The position numbers were made by a program, and so were the translations under genes. This document shows positions 8,502 through 18,420 of a stretch of 64,000 bases of DNA, in pieces (within the stretch, counting starts at the first letter, position 1; every line of letters begins with the position of its first letter). The notes beneath the pieces were generated by a model. That model saw nothing but the letters and a program-made list of their open reading frames with translations, was not told the DNA's origin and ran no database searches. This DNA comes from JAAYZX01 sp040770645 (GTDB taxonomy: Bacteria > Actinomycetota > Thermoleophilia > RBG-16-64-13), in contig JAXGIS010000002.1 in NCBI GenBank assembly GCA_040770645.1, positions 62,001 through 126,000 on the forward strand, written 5' to 3'.

Positions 8502-9830
8502 TTATATGCCAAACATTTGGAACGGATTCCTGGGCATCTTCCCCGAACCGATCTGCTTCATCATCTTCTGCATCTGTTTGAACTGGTTGAGCAGTTGGTT
8601 CACGGCTTGGATCTCGCTACCCGACCCCGCCGCGATCCTGCGCCGTCGGCTGCCGCCGATCATGTCGGGGTGGCGCCGCTCTTCGGGGGTCATGGACTGG
8701 ATGATGGCTTGGATGCGGTCGAAGGCCTTGTCGTCGATCTGCAGGTTGCGCAGCTTGGACGTAGGCAGGCCGGGAATCATGGAGAGGATGGACTGCAGCG
8801 AGCCCATCTTGCGCACCTGCTCCAGTTGATCCAAGAAGTCATCGAAGGTGAACTGGCTCTTGAGGAGCCGCTTCTCCAACTCGGCCGCGCGTTTGGCGTC
8901 GAGCGACTGCTCCGCCTTCTCGATCAGCGAGAGCATGTCCCCCATCCCCAGGATGCGAGAGGCCATGCGGTCGGGGTGGAAGTACTCAAAGCCGTCGAGC
9001 TTCTCACCCGTGCTCACGAACTTGACCGGCTTGCCGGTCACGGCCCGCACGGACAGGGCCGCGCCGCCCCGGGCGTCGCCGTCGAGCTTGGTGAGCACAA
9101 TGCCGTCCAGATCCACCTTGGCCTGGAACTGCTGGGCCACGTTCACGGCGTCTTGGCCGGTCATGGAGTCCACCACCAACAGGATGTTGTGTGGCTTCAC
9201 GTTCTGGCGGATGCGGGCCAGCTCCTCCATGAGCCGCTCGTCGATGTGCAGACGGCCGGCCGTGTCGATGATGACCACGTCGCGTCCGTCCTCGCGCGCC
9301 TTGGCTACACCGTGCTCGGCGATGTCCACCGGGTCCGAGGTGGTGCCCTCGTCATACACCGGGACTTTGAGCTGCGCCCCCAGCGCCTTGAGCTGATCCA
9401 CGGCCGCCGGGCGATAGACGTCACCCGCCACCAGGAGGGGGCTCTTCCCCTGGGCCAGCAGGAAGTTGGCCAGCTTACCGCAGGCCGTAGTCTTGCCCGA
9501 GCCCTGCAATCCCACCATCATGATGACGGTGGGCGGCCGCGAGGAGAAAGCCAGTTTGTTGGCCGTGGAGCCCATGAGCGTGGTGAGCTCCTGGTTCACG
9601 ATCTTGACCACCTGCTGGGCCGGCGTCAGGCTCTCCAAGACCTCGGCGCCCAGGGAGCGCTCCTTGATGCGGGCCACGAACTCCTTCACCACTTTGAAGT
9701 TCACGTCGGCTTCGAGCAGGGCCAAGCGGATCTCACGGGCCACCCGCTCGATATCGGCTTCAGTCAGTTTTCCGTGGCCCTTCAGGCCGCCGAGGGCTCC
9801 TTGCAGCCGATCGGACAGGGATTCGAACAC
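8502..9830 (-). CDS. ffh: Signal recognition particle protein Ffh
   Basis: GTPase of the signal recognition particle, which binds 4.5S RNA and nascent membrane proteins. The N and G domains show GLQGSGKTTACGKLA (G1), DVYRPAAVDQLKALG (G2 region), DTAGRLHIDERLM (G3), TKLDGDARGGAALS (G4) and KPVKFVSTGEKLDGFEYFHP. The M domain (FTFDDFLDQLEQVRKMGSL, SMTPEERRHPDMIGGSRRRR) ends with a Met-rich tail. Length 442 residues is normal. Its partner receptor gene ftsY lies just upstream. Confidence 0.97.
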   Translation of the reverse strand: MFESLSDRLQGALGGLKGHGKLTEADIERVAREIRLALLEADVNFKVVKEFVARIKERSLGAEVLESLTPAQQVVKIVNQELTTLMGSTANKLAFSSRPPTVIMMVGLQGSGKTTACGKLANFLLAQGKSPLLVAGDVYRPAAVDQLKALGAQLKVPVYDEGTTSDPVDIAEHGVAKAREDGRDVVIIDTAGRLHIDERLMEELARIRQNVKPHNILLVVDSMTGQDAVNVAQQFQAKVDLDGIVLTKLDGDARGGAALSVRAVTGKPVKFVSTGEKLDGFEYFHPDRMASRILGMGDMLSLIEKAEQSLDAKRAAELEKRLLKSQFTFDDFLDQLEQVRKMGSLQSILSMIPGLPTSKLRNLQIDDKAFDRIQAIIQSMTPEERRHPDMIGGSRRRRIAAGSGSEIQAVNQLLNQFKQMQKMMKQIGSGKMPRNPFQMFGI

Positions 9831-10067
9831 TCGAGGCGCTCCACACGTATTGGATCATGCATCAGACGCAGACAAAGCAGTTTACCGGCGCCGCCGGACC
9901 CCGTCAAACCGGGCGGCCGTCCGCAACCACGGCCGGCACGCGGGCGCCCGCGTTGTGCGCCTACTGAACGAATCTCCCGGCACCATGCGGCGTTGCGCCG
10001 AGTTCGCGGAGAGCGGAGACCGTGGGCGCCACTGCCTCGCTCGCAGGAGCCAAGACCAAGAGCGAGA
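9831..10067. other. ffh-ftsY intergenic region, no gene seen
   Basis: This 237-base stretch holds no convincing reading frame. I checked it for an SRP RNA because of its neighbours, but the conserved GGAAGCAG tetraloop region is absent. It could contain the ffh promoter; no clear -35/-10 pair is visible. Confidence 0.4.
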
Positions 10068-11084
10068 CTAGGAAGACTTCAGTAGCTCGTCTGAGAAGAG
10101 CAACTCCGTGAAGCCGGCGGCGTCAAACGGCTGCAGATCGGTCATGTTCTCTCCCACCCCGATAAGCTTGATGGGAAGGTCCAGCTCGTGGGAAACGGCC
10201 ACGGCGATACCGCCCTTGGCGGTGCCGTCCATCTTGGTGAGCACCACGCCGGTCACTCCCACCGCTTCCTTGAACAGGCGCGCCTGTACCAGCCCGTTTT
10301 GGCCGGTGGTGGCGTCGATGGTGAGCAGAGTCTCGTGAGGAGCGTCGGGCACCTGCTTCTGGATAACCCGCACGATTTTTTCCAGTTCGCGCATGAGGTT
10401 GACTTGGGTGTGCAGCCGGCCAGCCGTGTCGATAATGACCACGTCGCTACCGCGGGCCTGCGCCGCGCTGATCCCGTCGAATACAACGGCTCCGGGGTCG
10501 CTGCCCCGCTCCTGTTTCACAACCTCCACATCCACGCGCCGGCCCCATTCCTGCAACTGCTCGACCGCCGCGGCTCGAAAGGTGTCGCCCGCCACCAGGA
10601 GTGGTTTTCGCCCCAGTTCCTTGAGGTGCCAAGCGATCTTGCCGATGGTGGTGGTCTTGCCCGTGCCGTTGACTCCCGCCATGAGGATCACGGCCGGATT
10701 GTGTGCCACGTCGATGCGGGTGTCTCCGGTGGAGAAGAGCCCCGCCGTTACGCTCCGCAATCCTCGCACCAGTTCCGCCGCCCCCGATATGCGGCCGGCC
10801 GCCGCCATCTTCTCGAGCTCCTCCACGATGGCCACCGTGCTGGTCACGCCGATGTCTGCCGCGATGAGCGCTTCTTCGATGCGCTCCCAGTACTCCTCAT
10901 CGATGCGGTCGGAGAGAATGGCCGAGAGCTGCTGGGCCAAGGCTTTGCGGCTCCGGCTGAGCCCCTCCCTCAGGCTGCGGAACCAGCCTTTGCGGCCTTT
11001 CTCCTGCACCTCCGTTTCAGTCGCGTCCGGCACGGCAGCGCCCGGCGACACTCCCAGGAATACCTCAGACCAGTCGTAAGACAC
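10068..11084 (-). CDS. ftsY: Signal recognition particle receptor FtsY
   Basis: Membrane-associated GTPase that docks the ribosome-SRP complex at the translocon. The NG domain is complete: MAGVNGTGKTTTIGKIAWHL (G1), AGDTFRAAAVEQLQEWG (G2), IIDTAGRLHTQVNLMRELEK (G3), LTKMDGTAKGGIAVAVS (G4) and GVGENMTDLQPFDAAGFTE at the end. I chose a GTG start at 11084 (VSYDWSEV) because GGAGG lies seven bases upstream; the open frame continues to 11180 without homology. It starts 25 bases after the smc stop. Confidence 0.95.
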   Translation of the reverse strand: MSYDWSEVFLGVSPGAAVPDATETEVQEKGRKGWFRSLREGLSRSRKALAQQLSAILSDRIDEEYWERIEEALIAADIGVTSTVAIVEELEKMAAAGRISGAAELVRGLRSVTAGLFSTGDTRIDVAHNPAVILMAGVNGTGKTTTIGKIAWHLKELGRKPLLVAGDTFRAAAVEQLQEWGRRVDVEVVKQERGSDPGAVVFDGISAAQARGSDVVIIDTAGRLHTQVNLMRELEKIVRVIQKQVPDAPHETLLTIDATTGQNGLVQARLFKEAVGVTGVVLTKMDGTAKGGIAVAVSHELDLPIKLIGVGENMTDLQPFDAAGFTELLFSDELLKSS

Positions 11085-11109
11085 GTCATGTCCTCCGTTG
11101 TAGTGCGGG

Positions 11110-14100
11110 CTAACCTGCGCGGGCTTCGGTCTCGGGCGCCCCGCTCCGTAGCCGGCGTGACAGCACGCGCGACACCCCATCGGTGCCCATGGTCACACCG
11201 TACAGCGTATCGGCGATCTCCATGGTGCGGCGCTGATGAGTGATGATCAGGAACTGAGTCCGGTCTTGAGTGGCGCATGCTGTCCACGAAGGCGATGAAC
11301 CGGCGCAGGTTGGTGTCGGCAAGCGCCGCCTCCACCTCATCGAGGATATAGAAAGGACAGGGCCGCGCCAAGAACAGTGCGAAAAGGAAGGCAATGGCGG
11401 CCAGGGCCTTCTCGCCGCCCGATAGCAGGGTCAGGGTGCGCGGCGCCTTTTGGGGAAGCTTGATGAAGATCTGGACCCCGGCGGGGGGTCGGCGAAGCCC
11501 ACGATCTACTGTGTCCTCCTCCGGCTCACCCGGCTCCGCCTCCACCGCCTCCTCCAGCCTGAGTTCACCACGGCCGCCCGGGAACAGTACGGCCACCATC
11601 TCCGCGAAGTTGGCGGCGGTCTGCGTGAAGAACTCAGAAAACACGCGCGTGGTGTGCTCATCCAGGTCGCGAATGATCCGCCGCAGTTCGTTCAAGGAGT
11701 CCTCGAGGTCCTTCCGTTGCTCCTTCAGGAAGGCCAAACGCTCCGCGGTTTCACGATACTCGCGATCGGCCAGGGGGTTCACAGGCCCCAGAGCCTCGAG
11801 CCGGCGACGCAACTGCTCGACTTTGGTTTCTGCGACATCTACATCGAGCGCGCCGGCTTCCTCCGCCGTTACCGCCCGCGGCGACAGATGCCGCTGCTTG
11901 AGCACTCCCAAACGCTCACGGGCATCACCCAGGGCGTCCTGCGCGTGCGCCAGTCGCACCTGCAGATCCACCGCTTCCTCGCTGCAGTCGGTCAACGTCC
12001 GCTGCAAGTGGGATTCACGGTCCGCCATGCGCCGCAACATGTCGGCGAAACCGGCCGTCGTCTGCCGGGAGACCTGTATCTGCGCCTCGGCCTGAGCCGC
12101 AAAACCGGCCCCCCTCTCCGCCAAGGCCTCCATCACTCCAAGTAGATCCCGCGCCGCGGGCAAAGCCGCCCTCAGCGCCTGCACACGCCGGCGCACCCCG
12201 GCCAAACGCCCCTGTAGAAGCGAGCATTCTCCGGTGACACGTGCGTGCTCCGCCTCATGCGCCCTCACCCGCTCACGCAGTCGGGCTTCGAGGACCGACG
12301 CCTGGGCGCGCTTCTCCTCCAACCGTGCCACCGTTTCCCGCACACGGGAAGCCTGCTCACGCTCGGCGGCAAGCACAACGCGCGACTCCTGCAATTCACG
12401 CTCAGCTTCGAGCACACTCTCCCGGAGATACTCCACCTCCTCGCGCAAAGAGGTCTCGGCCGCCCCCAGATGCTCGCCCTCTGTCTGCAGACGCTCGGCC
12501 ACCTCAGTGGCGTCCCGCAGGCGGCGCTCCACGCCTTCCGCCTCTTCAATCAGTTGCGCGGCTTCCGTCCGCGCCGCGGCCGCAGCCTTCTCCCGAGCCT
12601 CACGTTCGGCGTGGGCCTCACCCAGGGTGCGCTCGGCCGCCACCGCCGCCCCCTGAGCCTCGGCAAGTGCCGTCCGCGCCTCCCGCAACTCCCGTTCGAG
12701 TTCCTCCACCGCCCGCCGGGCACGCAGTAAGGCCTCCGGACCCGCCGCCGCCCTACGTGCGGCATGGAACTCGCCCCGCAACAACTCCCCACTCAGGGTG
12801 ACCACCAGTCTCCCGCCCGCGCCACCTGAGGCATCTGCGGCCGCCTCGGCTTCGCGGAGTTCGCGGACCACCACTACTTCCGGCAAGAGCCGCATGAGCA
12901 CCGACCGCACGCCGCTGGGTACCCCTATCACTTCCCACAAGCTCCAAGGGCCGGGCTCCTCCGGCCGAAGCGCCTCGGTGCCGGCGGAGCCATCCACTGC
13001 CCCCCGGCTCCCCGGGCCATCCCACACCCCGTCCACGGCCGCCAGCACCTCCATGGTGCCGGCCGTACCTGCCAACAGCTCGGCCGACACCCGGCCCTCC
13101 ACCAACACGGCATCGGCCAACGGACCCAGGGCAGCCGCCACGGCCCGTTCAAAACCGGGGCGCACATCCAAGTGCTCCACCAACAAACCGGCCGACCCCA
13201 AGGTGCGCAGCAGTTCCCGGCCCCGTCGGGGAGACCCTCCCGACGTTCCGCCGTTTGTCGCGCGATCCGCGCGCGTCCCTCCAAAGTGGCCACGCGCTCT
13301 TCGGCCCGTCGGGAAGCGGCGCGGGCCTCTCCAAGCTGTTGGCGCGCCGCCGCCGCCGTGGCGGCGGCGGCGCGGGCGGCGGCGGCGGCCGGTTCGGCCG
13401 CCGCCGCCGCCTCATCCCGGCGACGCACCGTGACCGCCAGCTCCTGCCGCAGCACCTCCACAGCCTCCCCGGCTTCCAGTCCCTTGGTCTGGGCCTGCCC
13501 ACGGCGACGGCTCAACTCGGCGATCTCCCGCTCCAGCAATTCGGCCTTCTGTCTATCCCGCGAGCGCGCCCCTTCCAGGTCCAGGATGCGATCCTTGTGG
13601 GCATCTTCCTGCTCCCGGCTGCGAACCGCCAGCGGACGCAGTCTCTCCAGCTCCACCGTCACCTGCTGCCCCAAGGACCGCACTTTGGCCAGTCGGCCCA
13701 CTCCCCACCCTTCCGGGTGGCCCAAGGCCGCCAGCCGCGCCTGCACGTTGGCCAGGTCGGCGCCGTCCACCGCCTCCCGCCGCTCCAGCCGGCCCAGATC
13801 GGCCTCCCAGCGCCCGATGCGCTGCGCGAGATCGTCGCGGCGCTCGCGGAGCCGCCGCGCCTCCGACTGAATCCGATTCACCGCGGCCGCCTGCGCTTCC
13901 CGAACCGCCAACGCCTGCGTGAAGCCCCGCTCTTCGTTCTCGCGGCTCGTGCGCAGCCGGGTCAGCTCTTGTTCCGCCTCCTGCCGCCGCTCCGTCACGG
14001 TGGCCACTTCTCGAGTCAGTCTGTTCTGCTGCGCCTCCAGCTCCATGATCTCGCGCAGAGTCAGCGTGGCCTCCACCCGTGCAATGCGCTCGCTCAGTTC

Positions 14101-14751
14101 CTGATGGCGCTGAGCGGCATTGACCTGTTGCTTCAGCGGCCGCAGGGCATTGCGCACTTCGTGCTCGATATCCCCCACCCGCGCCAAGTCCGCGCTCACG
14201 CGCTCCAGTTTGGTAGCCGTCCGCTCTCTGCGCTTCTTCAGCAACATCAGACCGGCCGCCTCTTCCACCAAAGCGCGTCGCGCCGCCGGACTGGAGTTGA
14301 GCAACTCCTCCACGCGCCCCTGGCTGATGACGCTGTGCATCTCACGGCCCAAGCCCACAGCCGCGCAGAGTTCCTGCACATCGAGCAGCCTGCGGGGCAC
14401 TCCGTTCACGATGTAGTGAGAGGTACCGTCCCGCAACAGGCGGCGGGTGATCTCCACCTCCGCATATCCGCCCGGGAACGCCCCGCCCGAGTTCTCGAAG
14501 AGCAGACGCACCTCAGCGGCGCCCGAAGCCTTGTGACCATCCGAGCCGGCAAAGATGACATCCTGCATGGCTTTGCCGCGAAGCGTGCCCGGGCTCTGCT
14601 CGCCCAACGCCCACAGTACGGCATCAGCCAGGTTGCTCTTCCCGCTGCCGTTGGGGCCTATGATCACGGTGACCCCCGGCTCGAACACCAGCTCTGTAGG
14701 CCGAGCGAAGGTCTTGAATCCCCGTAGCGAGAACGCCTTCAAGAACGCCAC
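11110..14751 (-). CDS. smc: Chromosome segregation protein SMC (frameshifted)
   Basis: SMC ATPase that compacts and segregates the chromosome with ScpA/ScpB. The N-terminal head has Walker A VIIGPNGSGKSNLADAVLWA and GREMHSVISQGRVEELL. Long coiled coils flank a hinge at about 12,900-13,200 (SAGLLVEHLDVRPGFERAVA). The C-terminal head has the signature TLTLLSGGEKALAAIAFLFA and Walker B PFYILDEVEAALADTN. Frames change at about 13,215-13,230 (a C/G run) and about 11,270; the true end is ITHQRRTMEIADTLYGVTM. Joined length is about 1,213 residues. An Ala-run (AAAEPAAAAARAAAATAAAA) lies in the coiled coil. It overlaps rnc by 13 bases. Confidence 0.95.
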
Positions 14752-15479
14752 TCGTGCTCCCCCCTGTTGAGCAGCCCCAGCCGGGCCAGCGCCTCCAGCG
14801 CGGCCGCCTGTTCGCTCTTCTTGATGGAGCGGCCCATGCCCCGACCGTACTCCCGGCCGTCGATGGAGACGATCGACGTGAACATCCGCTCGTGAGGCGG
14901 ACCCGCCTGATTGACCACCGTGTACGCCACCGTCTTCCCCTCAGCAGCCAGCGCCTCCTGCAGGGCGCTCTTGCAGTCGACCAAGTGCTGGAGAGCGTGA
15001 TCCATCCTGGCGGAGAAGGCATCGGCCACCCGCCCGGCCACGCTCGCGTAGCCAAAGGCCAGGAACGCAGCCCCCACCAGGGCCTCGAGGACATTCCCCA
15101 ATAGAGTGAGGTTCTCCGCCATCTCCCTGCGTTCCTCCTCACCCACCGGCGAGGCGTACATAATGAACTCAGGTAGACCCAGCGACCGCGCCACTATCCC
15201 ACAACTCGTGCGAGAGACGGCGTACGCTTTGATCTTGGCCAGTCGTCCTTCGTTGGCGCCGGGCAGCCACTCATACAAGCGCGCGGCCACGGCCAGCCCC
15301 AATACGCTGTCGCCCAGGAACTCAAGCCGCTCGTAGGATTCGGTCCGGTCCTCCACCGAGTGTGGATGCGTCAAGGCTTGGAACAGCAGCGGCTTCGGGA
15401 GATCCCGGAATAGGTCCATTAACGAAACCGGGGGCCTCTCGCCTCCCGGCGATAGACCCCCGGTTTCAGTCACCTTCAC
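14739..15479 (-). CDS. rnc: Ribonuclease III
   Basis: Double-strand-specific endoribonuclease for rRNA and mRNA processing. The catalytic domain has the signature SYERLEFLGDSVLGLAVAAR and the second acidic cluster NVLEALVGAAFL. A double-stranded RNA-binding domain follows (SALQEALAAEGKTVAYTVVN, SIKKSEQAAALEALARLGLL). Length is 246 residues. It starts two bases after the acpP stop and overlaps smc, a common plsX-acpP-rnc-smc arrangement. Confidence 0.96.
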   Translation of the reverse strand: MKVTETGGLSPGGERPPVSLMDLFRDLPKPLLFQALTHPHSVEDRTESYERLEFLGDSVLGLAVAARLYEWLPGANEGRLAKIKAYAVSRTSCGIVARSLGLPEFIMYASPVGEEERREMAENLTLLGNVLEALVGAAFLAFGYASVAGRVADAFSARMDHALQHLVDCKSALQEALAAEGKTVAYTVVNQAGPPHERMFTSIVSIDGREYGRGMGRSIKKSEQAAALEALARLGLLNRGEHEWRS

Positions 15480-15481
15480 TC

Positions 15482-15715
15482 CTAGACGCGCGCTACGATG
15501 AAGTCAACTGCATCTCCGACGGTCAAGCATGGTCTCGCTGTCGGAGATCTTGATGCCGAACTGATCTTCCAACTCCATGATCAGTTGCACCAAGTCCAAG
15601 CTGTCCGCGTCCAAATCCTCCTGAAGGACGCCTCCGGCGTCACCGCCTCCTCGGGCACCCCCAACTGTTCCACGAGGATGGCGCGCACCTTAGCGAAAAT
15701 GTCGTCCCTTCCCAT
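15482..15715 (-). CDS. acpP: Acyl carrier protein (frameshifted)
   Basis: Carries acyl chains on a phosphopantetheine arm in fatty-acid synthesis. The start MGRDDIFAKVRAILVEQLGV, the modification site DADSLDLVQLIMELEDQFG and the end GDAVDFIVARV are each clear but lie in three frames. The shifts are near 15,620 and 15,528 and compensate over the length (77 codons). The Ser of the DSLD motif is present. Being essential and single-copy in context, the breaks are probably sequencing errors. Confidence 0.92.
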
Positions 15716-15841
15716 CAAGGCCTTGTGTGTCGAACTCCCACCGGTCCGGCCGAACAGCTTTCATTGTAGCAACAGCGGGGATTCGGGGCGGGCGGTGCAC
15801 TTGTACACCACCCCCGGCTACTCCCGCGTCACTCCCTACCC

Positions 15842-16848
15842 TCAGACCCCCCTAGTCCCCTCACTCCCCTCCGACACGGCAGGAGTCAGTTCCGCCTCCA
15901 ACAGCGCCGGCAGGCTCGCCACCAGGCCGTTGCGGACGGCACGCGCCCCAGCGCAGGGCGTTGGCGATGGCCCGCCGTGAGGAACTGCCGTGGCAGATGA
16001 TCAGTGAGCCCCCGTACCCCCAAGAGGTATGTGCCCCCATACTCCTCGGGATCGAGTGACGACTGTCATCTGGCGCAGAGCCGGGCGCAGCAGTAGCCTC
16101 CCACCTTGGACCGCACGCTCGATCCCGCGGCCGCGCGTAGGCGCTCGAGCGCCTCCGGCGGTGCCTTCCAGTAGTTTCAGGGCCACGTTGCCCGTGAACC
16201 CGTCGGTCACCACTACGTCGGCGGTGTTGTAGAGAACAGCGCGCCCTTCAACATTGCCCACGAAGTTCAAGGGGGACGCCGCCAATAGCTTGTGGGCCTC
16301 CACCGCCAGTTCACTCCCCTTGGAGTCCTCCTCACCGATATTGAGCAGGCCCACGCGCGGGCGATCTATGCCCAGGACAAAACTCGCGAACGCCGCTCCC
16401 ATCAACCCAAACTCCAGAAGATATTCGGGCTTACAATCGGCATTGGCTCTACAAGAACGCCACCGGCCCCTGCAGGCCCGGCAGAACCAGAATGCTACCG
16501 CCTCACCCTCCTGATGCGCTTGACCACCAGCAGGCTAAGTGGCATCCCGCCCGTGCTGCCGCCGACGCAACGTCGGCGCGCCCTCGGCCACCAGCCTGGC
16601 TCCCACCACGATCGATCGATTGCTGTGCGGACCGCCCACGCGGGCTCGTCGTGCGGAGAAATGATGTCGAGCGAAGGTACTATCTCTACATAGCGAACGG
16701 TCTCACTCGCGGCAGCGTCCAGAAGCGGCTGTATGATCTCGGGCTCCCCACCAGGCCGCCACACGTACTTGGGGCGATGCCACCTCCAATGCGCCGGCTA
16801 CACGATTTCTTGGGGTCCCTGGTCGCCACCTTCCGCGTCCAGCGCCAT
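15842..16848 (-). CDS. plsX: Phosphate acyltransferase PlsX (frameshifted)
   Basis: Makes acyl-phosphate from acyl-ACP, the first step of phospholipid synthesis in many bacteria. The start MALDAEGGDQGPQEIV is typical (usual form MALDAMGGD). The middle shows SPHDEPAWAVR, and the C-terminal half AAFASFVLGIDRPRVGLLNI, GEEDSKGSELAVEAHKLL, FVGNVEGRAVLYNTADVVVT and DGFTGNVALKLLEG, then GSLIICHGSSSRRAIANALR. Four or more frame changes break the gene. Its span of about 335 codons fits the family. The neighbouring rpmF (L32), often found upstream, was not found. Confidence 0.9.
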
Positions 16849-17023
16849 CGTCACCGGGCTACTACCTGCCTCCGTCATCCTGCCCACCACCGGCTCGTTG
16901 TTGTGGGTGCTGCGCCTTGCGCGGCCGCCCCCTCGGCAGCATGTGAGCCACCGGGTATGGACGAGGTGCTGCGGTGAACCCTCCCAGCCGACACCGTCGA
17001 CGCCCGGTCGGTGACAAAAGAAC
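16849..17023. other. plsX upstream region, no gene seen
   Basis: No reading frame with recognisable homology lies between plsX and the plus-strand promoter region before rpoD. I looked for rpmF on the minus strand, where many genomes carry it, and did not find the L32 zinc-ribbon pattern. The stretch probably holds the leader of plsX. Confidence 0.4.
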
Positions 17024-17052
17024 TTGCGCAGTGAACGAATGTTCGATAAAAT
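17024..17052 (+). promoter_or_regulatory. Promoter with SOS (LexA-type) box
   Basis: TTGCGC (17024-17029) and TAAAAT (17047-17052) are separated by exactly 17 bases. The spacer contains GAAC-GAAT-GTTC (17033-17044), which fits the Gram-positive/actinobacterial LexA box core GAAC-N4-GTTC. The box would block polymerase when LexA is bound. The transcript would run toward the terminator at 17189-17220 and rpoD. LexA binding is inferred from sequence only. Confidence 0.5.
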
Positions 17053-17138
17053 ACCCGTGTGAGTATAAGCAGTGGGGGGGATTGCCGTTACGCGGCAGGC
17101 CGCGGTGGCCGAACCGCATCTTTCCGCGTAGTGCGCCG

Positions 17139-17167
17139 TTACAAGGCAGTCGGTCTAGATTTATAGT
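17139..17167 (+). promoter_or_regulatory. Second promoter upstream of rpoD
   Basis: TTACAA (17139-17144), a 17-base spacer and TATAGT (17162-17167) form a good sigma-70 promoter. The expected start near 17,174 lies only about 15 bases before a terminator-like hairpin. It therefore could be an attenuated promoter of the sigma-factor gene. Confidence 0.5.
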
Positions 17168-17188
17168 ATACTGTGTGGGTTGTATTCT

Positions 17189-17220
17189 CGCCCGGACACA
17201 CTGTGGTCGGGGCGTTTTGT
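17189..17220 (+). terminator. Intrinsic terminator or attenuator before rpoD
   Basis: A hairpin with arms CGCCC...GGGCG and an inner GAC/GTC stem is followed by TTTTGT. It is the only hairpin in the window with a fair U-tract. It lies between two plus-strand promoters and the rpoD start, so it could end a short RNA from the SOS-box promoter or attenuate rpoD. Confidence 0.55.
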
Positions 17221-17278
17221 CATAGGCAATGCGAAGGACGGTTGATTCGCCAGATGAGAGTGGAAGGGGTCTGCGGAT

Positions 17279-18349
17279 ATGTCCGTTGTGGAAGAACGAC
17301 CGATTCTGGATGTCCAGGATCGATTGGCGGCTGGGCAAGAACGCGGTCTTCGTCACCAGTGACGAGATCATGGCCATGGTCGAGGAATAAGGACATGTCC
17401 ACGGACTCTATTGAGGACCTTTATGCGCAGTTGTTCGATCTGTCGATCGAGGTGTTCGAACAGAATCCCATGAGCCATGGGCAGTTGGAGCATGCCGAGG
17501 CGCTGGACCTGTCCATCGACACGGTTACGCACGATCCCCTGCGCCTTTACCTCAAGGAGGCGGGCGAGATCCTCTCCTCACCAAGGAAGAGAGGAGATAG
17601 AGCTGGCCAAGCGGGATCGAACATGGACAAGCGGTCCAAGGACTGTATGATCCAATCCAACCTGCGGCTGGTCATATCCATCGCCAAGAACTACTACACC
17701 CAGGACATGGATCTGTTGGATCTCATCCAGGAGGGCAATACCGGCCTCATCCGCGCCGTGGAGAAATTGACTACCGCAAAGGGTACAAGTTCTCCACCTA
17801 CGCCACTTGGTGGATCCGGCAAGCCATCACCAGGCCATTGCCAACCAGATCGCAACATCCGCATCCCCGTGCACATGATCGAGCGCGCATCAACAAGATG
17901 GTGCGCACGCGGAGCGCAGAATGTTGCAGGAGACGGGCAAAGAGCCCACCGATGAGGATCTGGCCTGTGAACTGGGCGTGGAACCCGACGAGATCCGGGA
18001 GGTGCGCAAGATAGCTCAGCGCACCACGTCGCTCGAGACACCCATCGGCGATGAGGAAGATGCGGAGTTGGTGACTTCATCGAGAACCACAGCACACCCG
18101 ACCCGGCCGAAGTGGTCAGCACCATCATCGCCCGGGAGAGCCTGCAGCGTGTTCTGCGCAGCATGGATGAGCGCGCGCAAGCAGTGGTGGAGCTCCGTTT
18201 CGGACTCAAGGGCGAGCACCCGCGCACCCTGGCCGAGGTCAGTTCGCGTTTCAACGTCAGTCGGGAACGTATTCGCCAGATCGAAGCCAAAAGCGCTGGA
18301 GCAAATCAAGGCTGCAGACGAAATCCAGGCCATGAGGGAAACGGCCTGA
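17279..18349 (+). CDS. rpoD: Primary sigma factor RpoD/SigA (heavily frameshifted)
   Basis: Sigma-70 family factor that directs RNA polymerase to housekeeping promoters. Joined frames give region 1.2/2.1 (HDPLRLYLKEAGEI), region 2 (NLRLVISIAKNYYTQDMDLL, DLIQEGNTGLIRAVEK, FSTYATWWIRQAIT), region 3 (IRIPVHMIERINKMV, GKEPTDEDLACELGVEPDEI, TTSLETPIGDEEDAELV) and region 4 (MDERAQAVVELRFGLKGEHP, FNVSRERIRQIEAKALEQIK). At least seven frame changes occur (near 17,335, 17,580, 17,770, 17,840, 17,895, 18,080 and 18,290). A gene of this importance is unlikely to be dead. I chose ATG 17279, preceded by AAGGGG. It is convergent with coaBC. Confidence 0.9.
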
Positions 18350-18420
18350 CACAGAAACGGTGGAGGCGCCGGCGCAGCCGCCGCCGACAGGGGCCGCCTA
18401 CGGGAGGAGAACCCGGTTCC

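Noticed and set aside
9831..10067. Possible SRP RNA gene between ffh and ftsY
   Set aside because: The conserved tetraloop and GGAAGCAG core are absent on both strands.
8517..10085. Long open frame on the plus strand opposite ffh
   Set aside because: It mirrors ffh and extends only because high GC makes stops rare; the translation has no family resemblance, while ffh on the other strand is complete.
13359..13410. GC-rich repeat in smc as another palindromic insertion
   Set aside because: It encodes an Ala-rich coiled-coil stretch in a region where SMC proteins vary freely, so no insertion is needed to explain it.
16849..17023. rpmF (L32) upstream of plsX
   Set aside because: No basic start followed by the two C-x2-C pairs is seen in any minus-strand frame.
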